Assembly (NCBI RefSeq): GCF_900129585.1
Contig: NZ_FQWF01000001.1
Span: 372,001 to 436,000 of the forward strand
Source: Flavobacterium micromati
GTDB lineage: Bacteria > Bacteroidota > Bacteroidia > Flavobacteriales > Flavobacteriaceae
DNA length: 64,000 bases
Reading direction: 5' to 3'
Below, piece by piece: positions 42,196 through 52,450 of this stretch (position 1 is its first letter; every line of letters begins with the position of its first letter). Below the pieces are notes generated by a model, which had not been told where the DNA came from, searched no databases, and worked only from the letters and a program-made list of their open reading frames with translations. Made by a program: the position numbers and the translations under genes.

Positions 42196-45100
42196 TTATT
42201 TACCGAAAGTGTATCTCAATGTAAATTGTGCTTGCCAAACATCAAAAGCCGAGGCGTTTTTCTGGAAAGAATCTTTAATTAAAACTCTACTACCATCAGC
42301 TTCTACTTGCGTTGCTAATTGGAAAAAAGGAATGTTTGCAGCAGTTGCTGTTCTGTAATTCAAAACATTCGCATTAGTAACTCTCTGTGTAACTCCCCAA
42401 TCTTTATTCATGAAATTTGTAAAGTTTAAGATATCAGCTCTAAATTGAAAACTATTCTTTTTTCCAGCAATCATAATATAAAAATCTTGAGTAACTGATA
42501 AGTCTAATCTATGTAACATAGGTAAGACTCCACCATTTCTCTCCGCATACTGTCCTCTTCTAGTAGACAAATATTTATCTTGCTTGATGTAAGCTTCATA
42601 AGCAACCTGTTGTTGTACTTCAGTGTAGATTACTGTATTAGCTACTCCACCTACTGTACCTGTGATTGGCTGGAAACGAATTTCATTAGCATTATTGGGA
42701 ACGTAAATTAAGTCGTTATTATTTACTCTATCTCCGTTCATATCACCACCATAAGCATAAGAAAACTGTCCAGCTTGCTCACCTATATAACCTAAGTTAA
42801 CTGATGTTGCAGTACCTACTTTTTTACCGTACTCAAATTTGTAACCAAGAAGACCTACTAATCTATGTGGTGTATTGTTGTTAGACAATGCCAATGGTAA
42901 ATCATTGTTTCCATTTACAGATCTTGCACCTGTCCAAGAACCAGCAGCAATTGAACCTGCTGATAAAAGATCGCTAGCGCTAGAATAAGTGTAAGCAAAA
43001 GATCCAAAAAGACCTTTTTGATAAGGATAATCTAGTTTAAATGTTGTTGAATAAAAAGTTCCTTTGTCAGTATTAGTCAAAACAATAGCACTTGAAATAT
43101 TATCATTTACACGGACACCTGGATCTGTACGCGCAAATCTAGGTCTGTTGTCCGGACCAGCGAAGGTTCCCACAGGTCCTTCAAAATTCACATTAACATA
43201 ATTTATTGCATTAATATTTCTTTGAAAAATTCCTTCAATCGTACCTACAAAACCGAAAGGAAGTCTTTGATCAACTGCTATATTTGTTTTCCAAACTTGT
43301 GGAAACTTAAATTTTTTATCTGAAAAAGCTAATTCAAACGTGCTTGGAAGAGTTGGAACCGCCGGAATAAAATAATCATTAGGATTAGGAGTAAAACCAA
43401 ATCCTCCGCTTGCCAAAGCAGGACCGCTTGCATCAACAAAACCCGTAAGTACTCCATTGTTACCAATAGCATTTGATAGAAAAACAGCTGGTGCTCTTCC
43501 TGTAAATACACCACTTCCTCCACGAACTAGAGTAGATGCATCACCATTTAAGTCTAAATTGAAACCAACTCTAGGTTCAAGTAAATATTGAGTTTCTGGC
43601 ATATCACCTGTATTAAACTTTTGTCCTTGTGCGAAAGTTAATGGCGTAATCGCAGGGTTTTCTAAAGCTGTATCAGCTAACCATACTGAAGTGGCACGAA
43701 GACCCACTGTCATTTTAAATCTATCACTTAATTTGATTTCATCTTGCACATACAAATCAAGTTTATTTGACTTCAATATCTGAAGAGGTTCTACAGCTCC
43801 TGGCAAAGCAGAATATCTAAACTGTGTACGAATTGGTAATGCAGTTGTTGAAGGTAATCCTCCAGTATTCGCCGATTGATTTGCCGCCGCGTAAAAATTA
43901 TCTAATGAACTAAAAATAAAGACACCGTTTGATCCTGAGAAAAACAAGTTACTAGATTTGAAATATTCGTAGTTTGCTCCAAATAATAGGGAGTGTTTTC
44001 CAACTGTTTTACTTAAATTATTTGTAAAGTGTAGTGTTGAATATGATAGTTTGTTACCCTGAGTAAAAGGATCTAAACCTGCAGAAATATAAGTATTAGC
44101 ACCATTCAAGATATCAATAGTTGGAAATAAACCACCACCTTGTAAAGCTCGATCTTCTATTTGCTTGTCAAAACCCGCAATAAAGTTGTTATTCCAAGAA
44201 TTACTTAATTTACTATTTAATTCTAGTACAGCTGATCTCGTATTATCTTGAATCACATAACCACTGTTTTGAAAAGACATTGCAAGTGGGCTTGTTCTTC
44301 TATCACCGTTACCCAAAGATCTTGAATTTGACGTCAATTCATCAGAATTTGAATCGTGATGCACATAACGTGCTGTCAATTGATTATTGGCATTAATATT
44401 CCAGTCAATTCTAGCAAGGAATTTTTTTGAAACACTTTCTGAATCAAAATTTTCCCATGGTCCTGTTGTATAATTAAATTTATCTTGTAAAAATGTAGAA
44501 AGCGTTTGCATCTGAGCAAAAGTAGGTGCAGATACTTGCGCACTTGGTTGCGGGGAACCTGTAGAAGTCCATGTTGTTGCCGGGCTCGTGTTTTCTATTG
44601 TTTCAAAATTTCCAAAGAAAAATAATTTATCTTTAATTATCGGCGCGCCAATTCTAGCTCCCAAAATCTTTTCTTCAAATTTACCTGGAATGAACGTTCT
44701 ATCGCCGGCCTTAGTCCCAATGAAATTTTTCTTATTACTTCTAGTCGAGTTGTAAACTGATCCTTCCACCTCATTTGTTCCACTTTTAGTGACTGCATTT
44801 ATTCCAGATCCCAAGAAACCTGATTGTCGCACATCGTAAGGAGCAATACTTACTTGTAATTGTTCAATCGCGTCTAAAGAGATTGCTGTGGAACCAGTTC
44901 TACCTCCTGCTTGTGATTCATTACCTAATCCAAAACCGTTATTGAATACTGATCCATCTATAGTAAAATTATTCAATCTTGAATCCTGACCTCCAAAAGA
45001 ACCATTCCTTCCTGCGTTAGCATTATATTTAGTTATAGAATTTATTGAACGCGCACCCGTTACTGGAACTGCCGTCAATTCTCTATTTGAAAATTGCTGA

Positions 45101-45498
45101 GATGCTCCAGTTCTACCTTTATTAAAATTACCTTTTGATTTAGTAGTAACAATTACTTCGCTCAACGCATTAGATTCTTCTGCAACTACAACATTTACGG
45201 TTAAATTACTTCCTAAAGGAGCGGTGATTTCTGTAATTTCAGTTGTTTTGTAACCAACATAAGTTACTTTTACGGTGTAAGGTCCACCTGGTCTAAGTCC
45301 TTGTACGGCGTACCCTCCATCAAAATCCGTAGTAGAAAAATATTTAGTACCTGTCGGTTTGTGAACGACCTGAACAGAAGCTCCCGGTAACGTTTCTCCA
45401 GTATTTGATTTAACAGTTCCAGACATAGCAGAAGTGGTAACCTGCGAATATCCTACAACTGATAAAAAAATAGTCAAGATAAAAATAATTCTTTTCAT
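42196..45498 (-). CDS. Oar-like TonB-dependent outer-membrane receptor
   Basis: 1100 residues: signal peptide (about 1-18, ending GYSQ), a carboxypeptidase-regulatory-like beta-sandwich about 22-105 (SGTVKSNTGETLPGASVQVV, DFDGGYAVQGLRPGGPYTVKVTYVGYK), a plug (about 115-240, with FTIDGSVFNNGFGLGNE and IEQLQVSIAPYDVRQSGFLGSGINAVTKSG) and a large barrel ending QAQFTLRYTFGK. This matches Oar proteins of Bacteroidota and myxobacteria rather than the SusC nutrient receptors (no SusD partner nearby). The cargo is unknown; Oar has been linked to outer-membrane and adhesion functions. It has its own promoter box and terminator. Confidence 0.92.
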   Translation of the reverse strand: MKRIIFILTIFLSVVGYSQVTTSAMSGTVKSNTGETLPGASVQVVHKPTGTKYFSTTDFDGGYAVQGLRPGGPYTVKVTYVGYKTTEITEITAPLGSNLTVNVVVAEESNALSEVIVTTKSKGNFNKGRTGASQQFSNRELTAVPVTGARSINSITKYNANAGRNGSFGGQDSRLNNFTIDGSVFNNGFGLGNESQAGGRTGSTAISLDAIEQLQVSIAPYDVRQSGFLGSGINAVTKSGTNEVEGSVYNSTRSNKKNFIGTKAGDRTFIPGKFEEKILGARIGAPIIKDKLFFFGNFETIENTSPATTWTSTGSPQPSAQVSAPTFAQMQTLSTFLQDKFNYTTGPWENFDSESVSKKFLARIDWNINANNQLTARYVHHDSNSDELTSNSRSLGNGDRRTSPLAMSFQNSGYVIQDNTRSAVLELNSKLSNSWNNNFIAGFDKQIEDRALQGGGLFPTIDILNGANTYISAGLDPFTQGNKLSYSTLHFTNNLSKTVGKHSLLFGANYEYFKSSNLFFSGSNGVFIFSSLDNFYAAANQSANTGGLPSTTALPIRTQFRYSALPGAVEPLQILKSNKLDLYVQDEIKLSDRFKMTVGLRATSVWLADTALENPAITPLTFAQGQKFNTGDMPETQYLLEPRVGFNLDLNGDASTLVRGGSGVFTGRAPAVFLSNAIGNNGVLTGFVDASGPALASGGFGFTPNPNDYFIPAVPTLPSTFELAFSDKKFKFPQVWKTNIAVDQRLPFGFVGTIEGIFQRNINAINYVNVNFEGPVGTFAGPDNRPRFARTDPGVRVNDNISSAIVLTNTDKGTFYSTTFKLDYPYQKGLFGSFAYTYSSASDLLSAGSIAAGSWTGARSVNGNNDLPLALSNNNTPHRLVGLLGYKFEYGKKVGTATSVNLGYIGEQAGQFSYAYGGDMNGDRVNNNDLIYVPNNANEIRFQPITGTVGGVANTVIYTEVQQQVAYEAYIKQDKYLSTRRGQYAERNGGVLPMLHRLDLSVTQDFYIMIAGKKNSFQFRADILNFTNFMNKDWGVTQRVTNANVLNYRTATAANIPFFQLATQVEADGSRVLIKDSFQKNASAFDVWQAQFTLRYTFGK

Positions 45499-45524
45499 TT
45501 TTTTGTTTAGTTTAAATTATTTGG

Positions 45525-45532
45525 CAAAAATA
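45525..45532 (-). promoter_or_regulatory. Promoter box of the Oar-like receptor
   Basis: The minus strand reads TATTTTTG (TAnnTTTG), 26 bases before the ATG. Confidence 0.6.
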
Positions 45533-45852
45533 TAACATTTTTAATTTAAAAAGTTAACATAACGTTAAGGATCTCATATTTTTTTCAACATTATTTTCCC
45601 GTCATCACATAAATTATTTAATTTATTAAAAAGAGTAACGTTTACTGAGGTTTTAACCGATCCAATAATATATTTTTGGCCGTTTTTTCACTAATTTATA
45701 GCTCGTGTTTCGATTGTTTTTATAAAAACTCTTTTTATAGGGCGACTTTTAAATAAAAAAAGCCTTGATAAGTTTACTATCAAGGCTAAAAACCATCATA
45801 AAATTGAAAAAATAATTTTTCAAATCAATTTAAGTTAAAAAAATCAACTTAC
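45533..45852. other. Intergenic region with the pgi terminator
   Basis: About 320 A/T-rich bases. The only clear structure is the hairpin at 45754-45787. No other feature was recognised. Confidence 0.5.
45754..45787 (-). terminator. Terminator of pgi
   Basis: On the minus strand AGCCTTGATA / TATCAAGGCT (seven-base loop) followed by seven T. Confidence 0.85.
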
Positions 45853-47505
45853 TTACACTTTATTTTTACAGTTCAAAAAATGATTCAATAAAAATGCTGT
45901 TGAACTATCGTGTTTTTTTACTGTTTTTGTGCTTATCTCTTCTAAAATGGAATTTGCTAGTTGTTTTCCTAATTCTACTCCCCACTGATCAAAGCTGAAA
46001 ATATTCCAAATTACTCCTTGAACAAAAATTTTATGTTCGTACAAAGCGATCAATGATCCTAGAGATTCTGGGGTTAGCTTTTGAATTAAAATAGTATTTG
46101 TTGGTTTATTGCCCTCGAAAACTTTGAACGGCAAAAGAAACTTTGCTTCATCTACACAAAGTTTTTGCTGATCAAATTCTGCTTGTACTTGCTCCTCTGA
46201 TTTACCTTGCATTAAGGCTTCGGTTTGTGCAAAAAAGTTTGACATCAATTTATCATGGTGGTCTTGGTTACCGTATAAAGGAGTGACATACCCAATAAAA
46301 TCCGCAGGAATAAGCTTAGTTCCTTGATGAATCAATTGAAAAAAAGCATGTTGGGCATTTGTTCCTGGCTCTCCCCAAATAATAGTTCCGGTTTGATAAT
46401 TTACAGTTTTGCCATCTCGCCCCACGCTTTTACCATTACTCTCCATGGTTCCTTGCTGTAAGTACGGAGCTAATTTTTGTAAATATTGTGTATACGGAAT
46501 CAAAGCTTCGCTTTCTGCATCAAAAAAATTATTATACCAAACACTCAACAACGCCAAAATAACGGGCATGTTTTTATCAAAGGGGGATTCTTTAAAATGT
46601 TTATCCATTTTATTAGCTCCTTTTAACAGCCCATTAAAATTATCAAAACCAACCGCTAAACTAATAGAAAGCCCAACAGCACTCCACAATGAAAAACGGC
46701 CACCAACCCAATCCCGCATTGGGAAAACATTATCTGGGTTTATTCCAAAATTTGTGACCTTTTCAATATTGGTGGAAACCGCAACAAAATGTTTTGCTAC
46801 ATCTTGCTGTTTCGCTGTTCGTAGAAACCATTTTTTGATAGTTTCAGAATTTGTCAAAGTCTCTTGCGTAGTAAAGGTTTTAGAAACAATAACAAATAAT
46901 GTAGTTTCCGGATCTAACTTTTTTATTATTTCATTAACATGATCTCCGTCAACATTAGAAACAAAATGAATCTTTAAGTGATTTTTGTAATACTGCAAAG
47001 CTTCAACAGCCATTGCAGGACCTAAATCTGAACCGCCAATTCCGATGTTAACAATATCCGTAAATGGTTTTCCTGTAAATCCTTTTCTTTCACCAGATGT
47101 AACTTGGTTACTAAATTGCTCCATTTTACGTTTTACCTCATGAATTTCAGGAATTACATTAGTTCCATCCACGGTAACCACAGCAGATTCGTCAGCGCGT
47201 AAAGCGGTATGTAAAACAGCTCTGTTTTCAGTTTGATTAATTATAGCTCCATCAAAATAATCGTTTATCGCATTTTGAAGACCCAGTTCGGTTGCCAATT
47301 CTGTCAAAAGCTGCATGGTTTCTGGAGTAATGATATTCTTTGAATAATCAATTAGAAAATCATTCCACTGCAAGTGAAGTTTATTAGCTCTATCATCATC
47401 AAGCTGAAATAATTCTTTCATCGAAGCATTTTGCATTTCGCTAAAATGTACTTCTAGCTTTTTCCAAGCAGCAGTTTTTGTTGGATTTGTTGTATTTAAA
47501 GCCAT
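45853..47505 (-). CDS. pgi: Glucose-6-phosphate isomerase
   Basis: 550 residues, full length. Diagnostic segments are [58 protein letters not shown] and a catalytic [29 protein letters not shown] with the active Glu/His; [11 protein letters not shown] lies near the end. It interconverts glucose-6-phosphate and fructose-6-phosphate. It stands alone with its own promoter box and terminator, downstream of the M23 peptidase gene on the same strand with a 334-base gap. Confidence 0.97.
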   Translation of the reverse strand: MALNTTNPTKTAAWKKLEVHFSEMQNASMKELFQLDDDRANKLHLQWNDFLIDYSKNIITPETMQLLTELATELGLQNAINDYFDGAIINQTENRAVLHTALRADESAVVTVDGTNVIPEIHEVKRKMEQFSNQVTSGERKGFTGKPFTDIVNIGIGGSDLGPAMAVEALQYYKNHLKIHFVSNVDGDHVNEIIKKLDPETTLFVIVSKTFTTQETLTNSETIKKWFLRTAKQQDVAKHFVAVSTNIEKVTNFGINPDNVFPMRDWVGGRFSLWSAVGLSISLAVGFDNFNGLLKGANKMDKHFKESPFDKNMPVILALLSVWYNNFFDAESEALIPYTQYLQKLAPYLQQGTMESNGKSVGRDGKTVNYQTGTIIWGEPGTNAQHAFFQLIHQGTKLIPADFIGYVTPLYGNQDHHDKLMSNFFAQTEALMQGKSEEQVQAEFDQQKLCVDEAKFLLPFKVFEGNKPTNTILIQKLTPESLGSLIALYEHKIFVQGVIWNIFSFDQWGVELGKQLANSILEEISTKTVKKHDSSTAFLLNHFLNCKNKV

Positions 47506-47839
47506 TTATAAGGATTTAGATTGTGTGAATTTTGCTTTCGCCAAAAATACTCAAATTAGTTTTAATATAAATTTCGTTCCGTTTCACAACGTTTAAATTT
47601 ATAAAAAAGGTTTCTATAAGTCTTTCATTAAATTTGATAAGATCATTCAGAACATTGAGATTAGATAATTCTTGCCGCGAAATAACATTCTTCACGATTA
47701 AAAAAATAAAACTGTTTTATATAAATAGTTGACATTGTGTCAGATTTAAATTAAAAAACATTTAGTTTTTAATTTATAAAAAAAAGAAAGCATTACAAGA
47801 TTTATATAATTACAGATTCCTAACAAAAAAACAAACACA
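47506..47839. other. Intergenic region upstream of pgi
   Basis: Contains the minus-strand promoter box TATTTTTG at 47542-47549, 36 bases before the pgi ATG. The remaining bases are A/T-rich with no gene or hairpin that I can identify. Confidence 0.5.
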
Positions 47840-49060
47840 TTACAAGTTGGCAACGCTATCTAATTCAAATTTTAATGGTGTTATTTTCTCGATAAAACGA
47901 GCTTTGTTTTCGCCCGTCATGGGTTCGCCAGTTGGAAGTTTTAATCGTAAGGCATCTACTTGAATACCATTTTTCCAAAATCGATAACAAACATGCGGCC
48001 CAGTTGCAAGTCCTGTGCTTCCCACTAAGCCTATTACTTGACCTTGCGTAACACGTTGCCCGCGTCTCACTAATATTTTAGACATGTGTAAATATTGTGT
48101 AGAAAAGGTTTTGTTGTGTTTTACTTTAACAAAATTCCCGTTTCCTGCAGTGTAACCGCTCTGCTCAACGACACCGCCAGCTGTTGTAGTTATTGGCGTT
48201 CCGCGTGGAGCTGCATAATCGGTTCCTTTATGTGCTTTCCAGCGGTGTTGAACGGGATGGAACCTACTAGACGAAAAACGAGATGATATTCTACTAAATT
48301 TTATCGGCGATTTAAGAAAGAAGTTTTTCAATGTTTTTCCTTGCTCATCGTAATATTCGATTTTACTTGAATTGGAATTTTGGGCAAATGGAAATGCGTA
48401 AATAATTTTGCCTCTATATTCAAAAAAAGAGGCTTCGAGCTCTTCCACTCCATCATAAATTGAGTCATTTATAAATCGCTCCGTAAAGGTTATCGCATAT
48501 CGATCTCCTTTTTTCAATTTCATAAAATCAATAGAGTAGGCGTAGATTTTTGCAATTTTTGCGGCCAGTGCTCCTTCAATTTTGGCATTGCCCAACGTCT
48601 CTGATAGTGATTCTTTTAAAACACCTCCAATGGTTCGGCGCTTAATGGTAAGAGGTTTGGTTTTCTTGTAAGCCTTGACTAAACTATCTCGAAAGTCAAC
48701 TACATAATAATTTAAAGCATCTGGCTGGTAAATAAAAACTTGTAAGTCGTGTTTTTTGTTTTTAGAGCGAAGTAATGTAAAAGGCTTATTGTATCGAATA
48801 GATCTAACGTTGAATGAATCTTTTATTGTGGCGGTAATGTCATAGATTCTCCGATTTCCAATACTTTGTTCATCGATTATTGTTCCAAAAGTGTCTCCCT
48901 TTTTTATCGTATCCTGAACTACATTAAAATCAGAAAGCACGAATCCAAATTCTACCTTTTTTGGAACAATTTTTACTATTTTTTTCTCTTTTATTTCCTT
49001 TGCTTTCTCACAGGATCCCAAAGAAAACAACGCTATTATTACTATCAATATTTGTTTCAA
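47840..49060 (-). CDS. M23-family peptidoglycan endopeptidase (LytM-like) lipoprotein
   Basis: 406 residues. The start is TTG at 49058-49060, yielding MKQILIVIIALFSLGSC, a lipoprotein signal with Cys17. Residues about 30-270 are a linker region with beta content. The C-terminal LytM domain has the zinc site HKGTDYAAPRGTPI (HxxxD), QYLHMSKIL and GPHVCYRFW (HxH-like). It would cut cross-links in the cell wall, or be an activator if inactive, but the zinc residues appear complete. It follows the tryptophan dioxygenase gene by 21 bases in the same direction, so it belongs to the DUF3108-TDO-M23 operon despite the unrelated function. Confidence 0.88.
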   Translation of the reverse strand: MKQILIVIIALFSLGSCEKAKEIKEKKIVKIVPKKVEFGFVLSDFNVVQDTIKKGDTFGTIIDEQSIGNRRIYDITATIKDSFNVRSIRYNKPFTLLRSKNKKHDLQVFIYQPDALNYYVVDFRDSLVKAYKKTKPLTIKRRTIGGVLKESLSETLGNAKIEGALAAKIAKIYAYSIDFMKLKKGDRYAITFTERFINDSIYDGVEELEASFFEYRGKIIYAFPFAQNSNSSKIEYYDEQGKTLKNFFLKSPIKFSRISSRFSSSRFHPVQHRWKAHKGTDYAAPRGTPITTTAGGVVEQSGYTAGNGNFVKVKHNKTFSTQYLHMSKILVRRGQRVTQGQVIGLVGSTGLATGPHVCYRFWKNGIQVDALRLKLPTGEPMTGENKARFIEKITPLKFELDSVANL

Positions 49061-49081
49061 ATCTTATTTATTTTTGTAAGT

Positions 49082-50014
49082 CTACATTTCAATACCCCAA
49101 TTTTCTAGTTCATCAGTGCTCCATAAGTCTGGAAAAAATATCCTTCTTTGAAATTTAGGATGCATGTATTTTTTCCAGTCACTTCCGCCAGTAGCCTCAC
49201 CGTTTCCTATAGCGCTATGATCAATATATTTTTTTGCTGTGTTTAAATGTTCCATTACCCATGTAATATTTACAGTATAATCATAATGCCTCATTGCTTG
49301 AATAAGTTCTGGATTTGACTGATCTGATTTTGGTAATTGTTTGAATTTCTGCCAGATATTGATGGTGTTGTATTCTTCCATGTGATCCAGCAAAATGTTC
49401 TTGTATTTTTTTTCAAACTCATCTAAAAAGAATGATTTTTTACCTGATGCATAATCTTTTCCAGCGGCTTGCCAATATAAATGTTCGAACGCAAAATTAT
49501 ACGAAGTATTTCTATCAATTGTATTTCTATAACGGTGGTCGATTAAATTTATTAGATCGGTCGAAGAAAATTCAATTAATCGATACTGCGCACTTTGAAA
49601 GCCACTTGCTGGAGTTAAAGTATTTCTAAATTTCATGTATTGCTCCACTTCCATTCCATCACCCATTATACTAAACGAGGTTGTTAGCATATCAAAATAA
49701 CGGCTAATTCGCATTAACCTTTCGGTAAAAAACAATGCGTCAATGTTCTCCTTGTACGAGATTTGTTTCATCTCCCAAAGTATCATTTTAAAGATCAATT
49801 CATTCACCTGATGATACATTATAAAGACCATTTCATCAGGGAGAATTGTTCTTTGAGTTTGAAGGCTCAAGAGCGCATCTGTTTGAATATAATCCCAGTA
49901 GGTGATGGGTTTAGACCAAAGTAAACCTTCGAGTTGAGTATCAGTTTTTTGATTTAAAGCTTGGTATTTAAGCTCAATAGCTGCTAAAAGGGAGTTTTTA
50001 TTCTCGCTATTCAT
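49082..50014 (-). CDS. kynA: Tryptophan 2,3-dioxygenase family protein
   Basis: 310 residues. Family features include TYWDYIQTDALLSLQTQ, FIMYHQVNELIFKMILWEMKQI (with the distal His of the haem pocket), SFSIMGDGMEVEQYMKFRNTLTPASGFQSAQYRLIEF and, near the end, WVMEHLNTAKKYID followed by ATGGSDW, which corresponds to the axial His and the substrate-binding TGGS turn. It opens the indole ring of tryptophan, the first step of the kynurenine route. Its ATG lies two bases beyond the stop of the DUF3108 gene. No other kynurenine genes are in the window. Confidence 0.9.
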   Translation of the reverse strand: MNSENKNSLLAAIELKYQALNQKTDTQLEGLLWSKPITYWDYIQTDALLSLQTQRTILPDEMVFIMYHQVNELIFKMILWEMKQISYKENIDALFFTERLMRISRYFDMLTTSFSIMGDGMEVEQYMKFRNTLTPASGFQSAQYRLIEFSSTDLINLIDHRYRNTIDRNTSYNFAFEHLYWQAAGKDYASGKKSFFLDEFEKKYKNILLDHMEEYNTINIWQKFKQLPKSDQSNPELIQAMRHYDYTVNITWVMEHLNTAKKYIDHSAIGNGEATGGSDWKKYMHPKFQRRIFFPDLWSTDELENWGIEM

Positions 50015-50016
50015 TC

Positions 50017-50784
50017 TTAATTAGTTTTAAAAGGATTTTTTAATCCCCGGTACGATTCGATATCTGCCTTAATTGAACCAACTGCAAGATTAGCCTTAAT
50101 CCTAACCGGCAATTTATTGTTATCATCTGATATCCAAACGGTGAGACTTTCTTCCTCTTTAAACACACGTCCTGACTGCACCAATGGTCGGAAAACCATA
50201 GTTTGAACATCGCCAAATTTAGTGTTTATATTTTCGCGTCCAATGAACTTTAGCTTAAATTTTGTTGTTTCATCATCAAAAAACATATCGATTGGTATTG
50301 ATTCGCCTACTTTTAATTTATCAATATTAGGATGATTCCTTAAATAGTAAAAAGTAGACAAAATGTCTTGAGTGTTCTTTGGTATCGTTGAAGCCTTTTC
50401 TGTGTTGTGTTTATAATCTTTTACGAGAACCTTATTAGCTGAATGATTAAAAAATCCTTCTTGATTTTTAATATAACCCCCTTCATTTATTTTCCTAACA
50501 AATTGATAGGGATTCCCTGTTTCTCTATCAATATAACTTTCATATAAATCATCTACCTTGAAGAAAAACCGGGATACCCCAGTGGTATATCCTTTACCTA
50601 CCACATGAAATGATTTCTTGTTGTTAATCGTAGCATCTTTTACTTCAAGTGTTGCATAACCTGCATTGACAAAACCATAATGAATTCTAAATTTAAAATA
50701 TTCGCCCACGCCATACGAATCTTCTTTTCGAGAATCGAAACTTACGGTTGCAAACAGTATTAAGAATAGTATTACCTTTTTCAT
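50017..50784 (-). CDS. DUF3108 family secreted protein
   Basis: 255 residues with a signal peptide (MKKVILFLILFATVSFDSR). The body is a beta-rich domain with the DUF3108 pattern: YFKFRIHYGFVNAGYATLEV at the start, GKGYTTGVSRFFFKVDDLYESYIDRETGNPYQFVRKI, ILSTFYYLRN and LPVRIKANLAVGSIKADIESYRGL at the end. Family members look like periplasmic proteins with an unknown ligand; some resemble lipid-binding LolA-type folds. It is the first gene of the unit with the tryptophan dioxygenase and M23 peptidase. Confidence 0.87.
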   Translation of the reverse strand: MKKVILFLILFATVSFDSRKEDSYGVGEYFKFRIHYGFVNAGYATLEVKDATINNKKSFHVVGKGYTTGVSRFFFKVDDLYESYIDRETGNPYQFVRKINEGGYIKNQEGFFNHSANKVLVKDYKHNTEKASTIPKNTQDILSTFYYLRNHPNIDKLKVGESIPIDMFFDDETTKFKLKFIGRENINTKFGDVQTMVFRPLVQSGRVFKEEESLTVWISDDNNKLPVRIKANLAVGSIKADIESYRGLKNPFKTN

Positions 50785-50837
50785 TTTATATTATTTTAGA
50801 TACTAACCCCAATTGCAAATTTTGTTCCAAATATATT

Positions 50838-50956
50838 AAAACAAAAAAACTCAGTCAAATAAATGACTGAGTTTTTATGCTATTAACTAACCAAAAAACT
50901 ATAAATTATGAAATTTATACCAAATTAGGAAGGAAACCACCCCTTCCAGTTTTGCG
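50838..50956 (-). ncRNA. Candidate small RNA or attenuated leader between hppD and the DUF3108-TDO operon
   Basis: On the minus strand a promoter box TACCTTTG (50961-50968) is followed after about 80-110 bases by a 13-bp hairpin AAAAACTCAGTCA / TGACTGAGTTTTT (50845-50876) and a run of T. This gives a transcript of about 115 nt that ends before the DUF3108 ATG at 50784. Inside it GGAAGG / CCTTCC form a second short hairpin. A GTG at 50940 could begin a 13-codon peptide rich in aromatic residues (VVSFLIWYKFHNL, stop 50899). It may be a free sRNA or an attenuator for the operon. The hairpin might instead terminate hppD read-through. Confidence 0.45.
50845..50876 (-). terminator. Hairpin terminator upstream of the DUF3108-TDO operon
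   Basis: A 13-bp perfect stem with six-base loop (minus-strand TTTATT), preceded and followed by A/T runs. It lies downstream of hppD (stop 51078) and of the promoter box at 50961. Confidence 0.85.
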
Positions 50957-50960
50957 AGTG

Positions 50961-50968
50961 CAAAGGTA
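50961..50968 (-). promoter_or_regulatory. Promoter box for the small RNA/leader
   Basis: The minus strand reads TACCTTTG (TAnnTTTG). A TTG lies 22 bases further upstream, a little far for a canonical -33 element. Confidence 0.6.
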
Positions 50969-51077
50969 GCTAACAAATCTATTTTTAATTCAATAAAAAT
51001 TCACTTTAACAGTATATATGTAAAAATACAAGCCAGTAATACTGAAAAATTTCACATAATGTAAAAATATCATATTT

Positions 51078-52238
51078 CTATAACGTTCCACGTAATGCTT
51101 GTTCTCTCTCAATTGATTCGAAAAGTGCTTTAAAGTTGCCCGCGCCAAAACCTTTGGCTCCCATTCTTTGAATGATCTCAAAAAACAATGTTGGTCTGTC
51201 TTGAACTGGTTTAGTAAATATTTGTAGCAAATACCCTTCTTCATCGGCATCAACCATTATGGCTAACTTTTCAATTTCGTTAAGGTCCTCTTTCATCATT
51301 TTCATGTGGTCCCCTAAACGTTCTGGTATAGCTTCGTAATAGGTATGTGGAGGCGCTGATAAAAATTCGATCCCTCTAGCTTTTAGCTGAGATACAGTTT
51401 TTATTATATCATCTGTAGCTATAGCGATGTGCTGAATACCTGGACCGCCATAAAAATCAAGATACTCCTCGATTTGAGATTTTTTCTTTCCTTCAGCTGG
51501 TTCGTTTATAGGAAATTTGATTCTTCCATTACCATTAGACATTACTTTACTCATTAAAGCCGAGTATTCAGTATTAATTTGTTTGTCATCAAATGAAAGG
51601 AAATTTACAAATCCCATTACTTCCTCATAGAACTTTACCCAGATATTCATTTCGTTCCAACCTACATTTCCTACCATGTGGTCGATGTATTTTAAACCTG
51701 TTGGTTCTGGATTGTAATCGGATTTCCATTCTTTATATCCTGGTAGGAAAACACCATTATAATTTTTTCGTTCTACAAATATATGTACGGTTTCTCCGTA
51801 AGTATAAATTCCAGATCGCACTACCTCTCCGTGTTCGTCCTTTTCTAGTGTTGGTTCCATGAAAGAACGGGCGCCACGTTTCATTGTCTCTTCATAAGCG
51901 CTCGTTGCATCTTCAACCCAAAGCGCAGCAACTTTTACACCATCACCATGTTTTCTTAAATGGTCGTGAATAGGAGAATCTTGCGTTAAAGGCGTGGTTA
52001 AGACAATTCGGATTTTGTCTTGTTTTAAAACGTATGAAGTTCTGTCTTTTACGCCTGTTTCTAAGCCTGCATAAGCTAAAGATTGATATCCAAAAGCTGT
52101 TTTATAATAATGTGCTGATTGTTTTGCATTTCCTACGTAGAATTCTACATAATCGGTACCTAATAATGGAAGGAAATCTTGTGCTCCTTCAAATATTTTT
52201 TCTAGACCGTATTCTACTGATTTTACTTCTTTTGACAT
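51078..52238 (-). CDS. hppD: 4-Hydroxyphenylpyruvate dioxygenase
   Basis: 386 residues, typical for HPPD. Two vicinal-oxygen-chelate repeats are visible: VEFYVGNAKQSAHYYKTAFGYQ in the N-terminal half, then LKYIDHMVGNVGWNEMNIWVKFYEEVMGF. The three iron ligands are His in YIDHMV, His in GPGIQHIAIAT and Glu in LFFEIIQRMGAKGFGAGNFKALFESIE. It turns 4-hydroxyphenylpyruvate into homogentisate, which the enzyme from the next gene upstream (hmgA) cleaves. The two genes are on the same strand with a 612-base gap that holds a four-helix relic. Confidence 0.96.
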   Translation of the reverse strand: MSKEVKSVEYGLEKIFEGAQDFLPLLGTDYVEFYVGNAKQSAHYYKTAFGYQSLAYAGLETGVKDRTSYVLKQDKIRIVLTTPLTQDSPIHDHLRKHGDGVKVAALWVEDATSAYEETMKRGARSFMEPTLEKDEHGEVVRSGIYTYGETVHIFVERKNYNGVFLPGYKEWKSDYNPEPTGLKYIDHMVGNVGWNEMNIWVKFYEEVMGFVNFLSFDDKQINTEYSALMSKVMSNGNGRIKFPINEPAEGKKKSQIEEYLDFYGGPGIQHIAIATDDIIKTVSQLKARGIEFLSAPPHTYYEAIPERLGDHMKMMKEDLNEIEKLAIMVDADEEGYLLQIFTKPVQDRPTLFFEIIQRMGAKGFGAGNFKALFESIEREQALRGTL

Positions 52239-52450
52239 TTCTTTTTAATTAGATAATTTGTTAATTAGATGAATAGATAAATTTTCGTTTAGATAGTACT
52301 GAATGATGTAATTAATTAGAATACATCCTAATTTTACCATTTTCTACTTGTACAATTTTCTAATTTTCTAATTCTTCAATTTTGTTGTTGTTATTATTTT
52401 ATTTAGTATTCTTAAAATTTCTGACAAGTCATTCAAAAAGATTTTTATAA
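52239..52450. other. A/T-rich spacer between hppD and the four-helix relic
   Basis: Contains several related short AT stretches (TTAATTAGA, TTTTCTAATT). No coding region, promoter match or hairpin was found. Confidence 0.35.
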
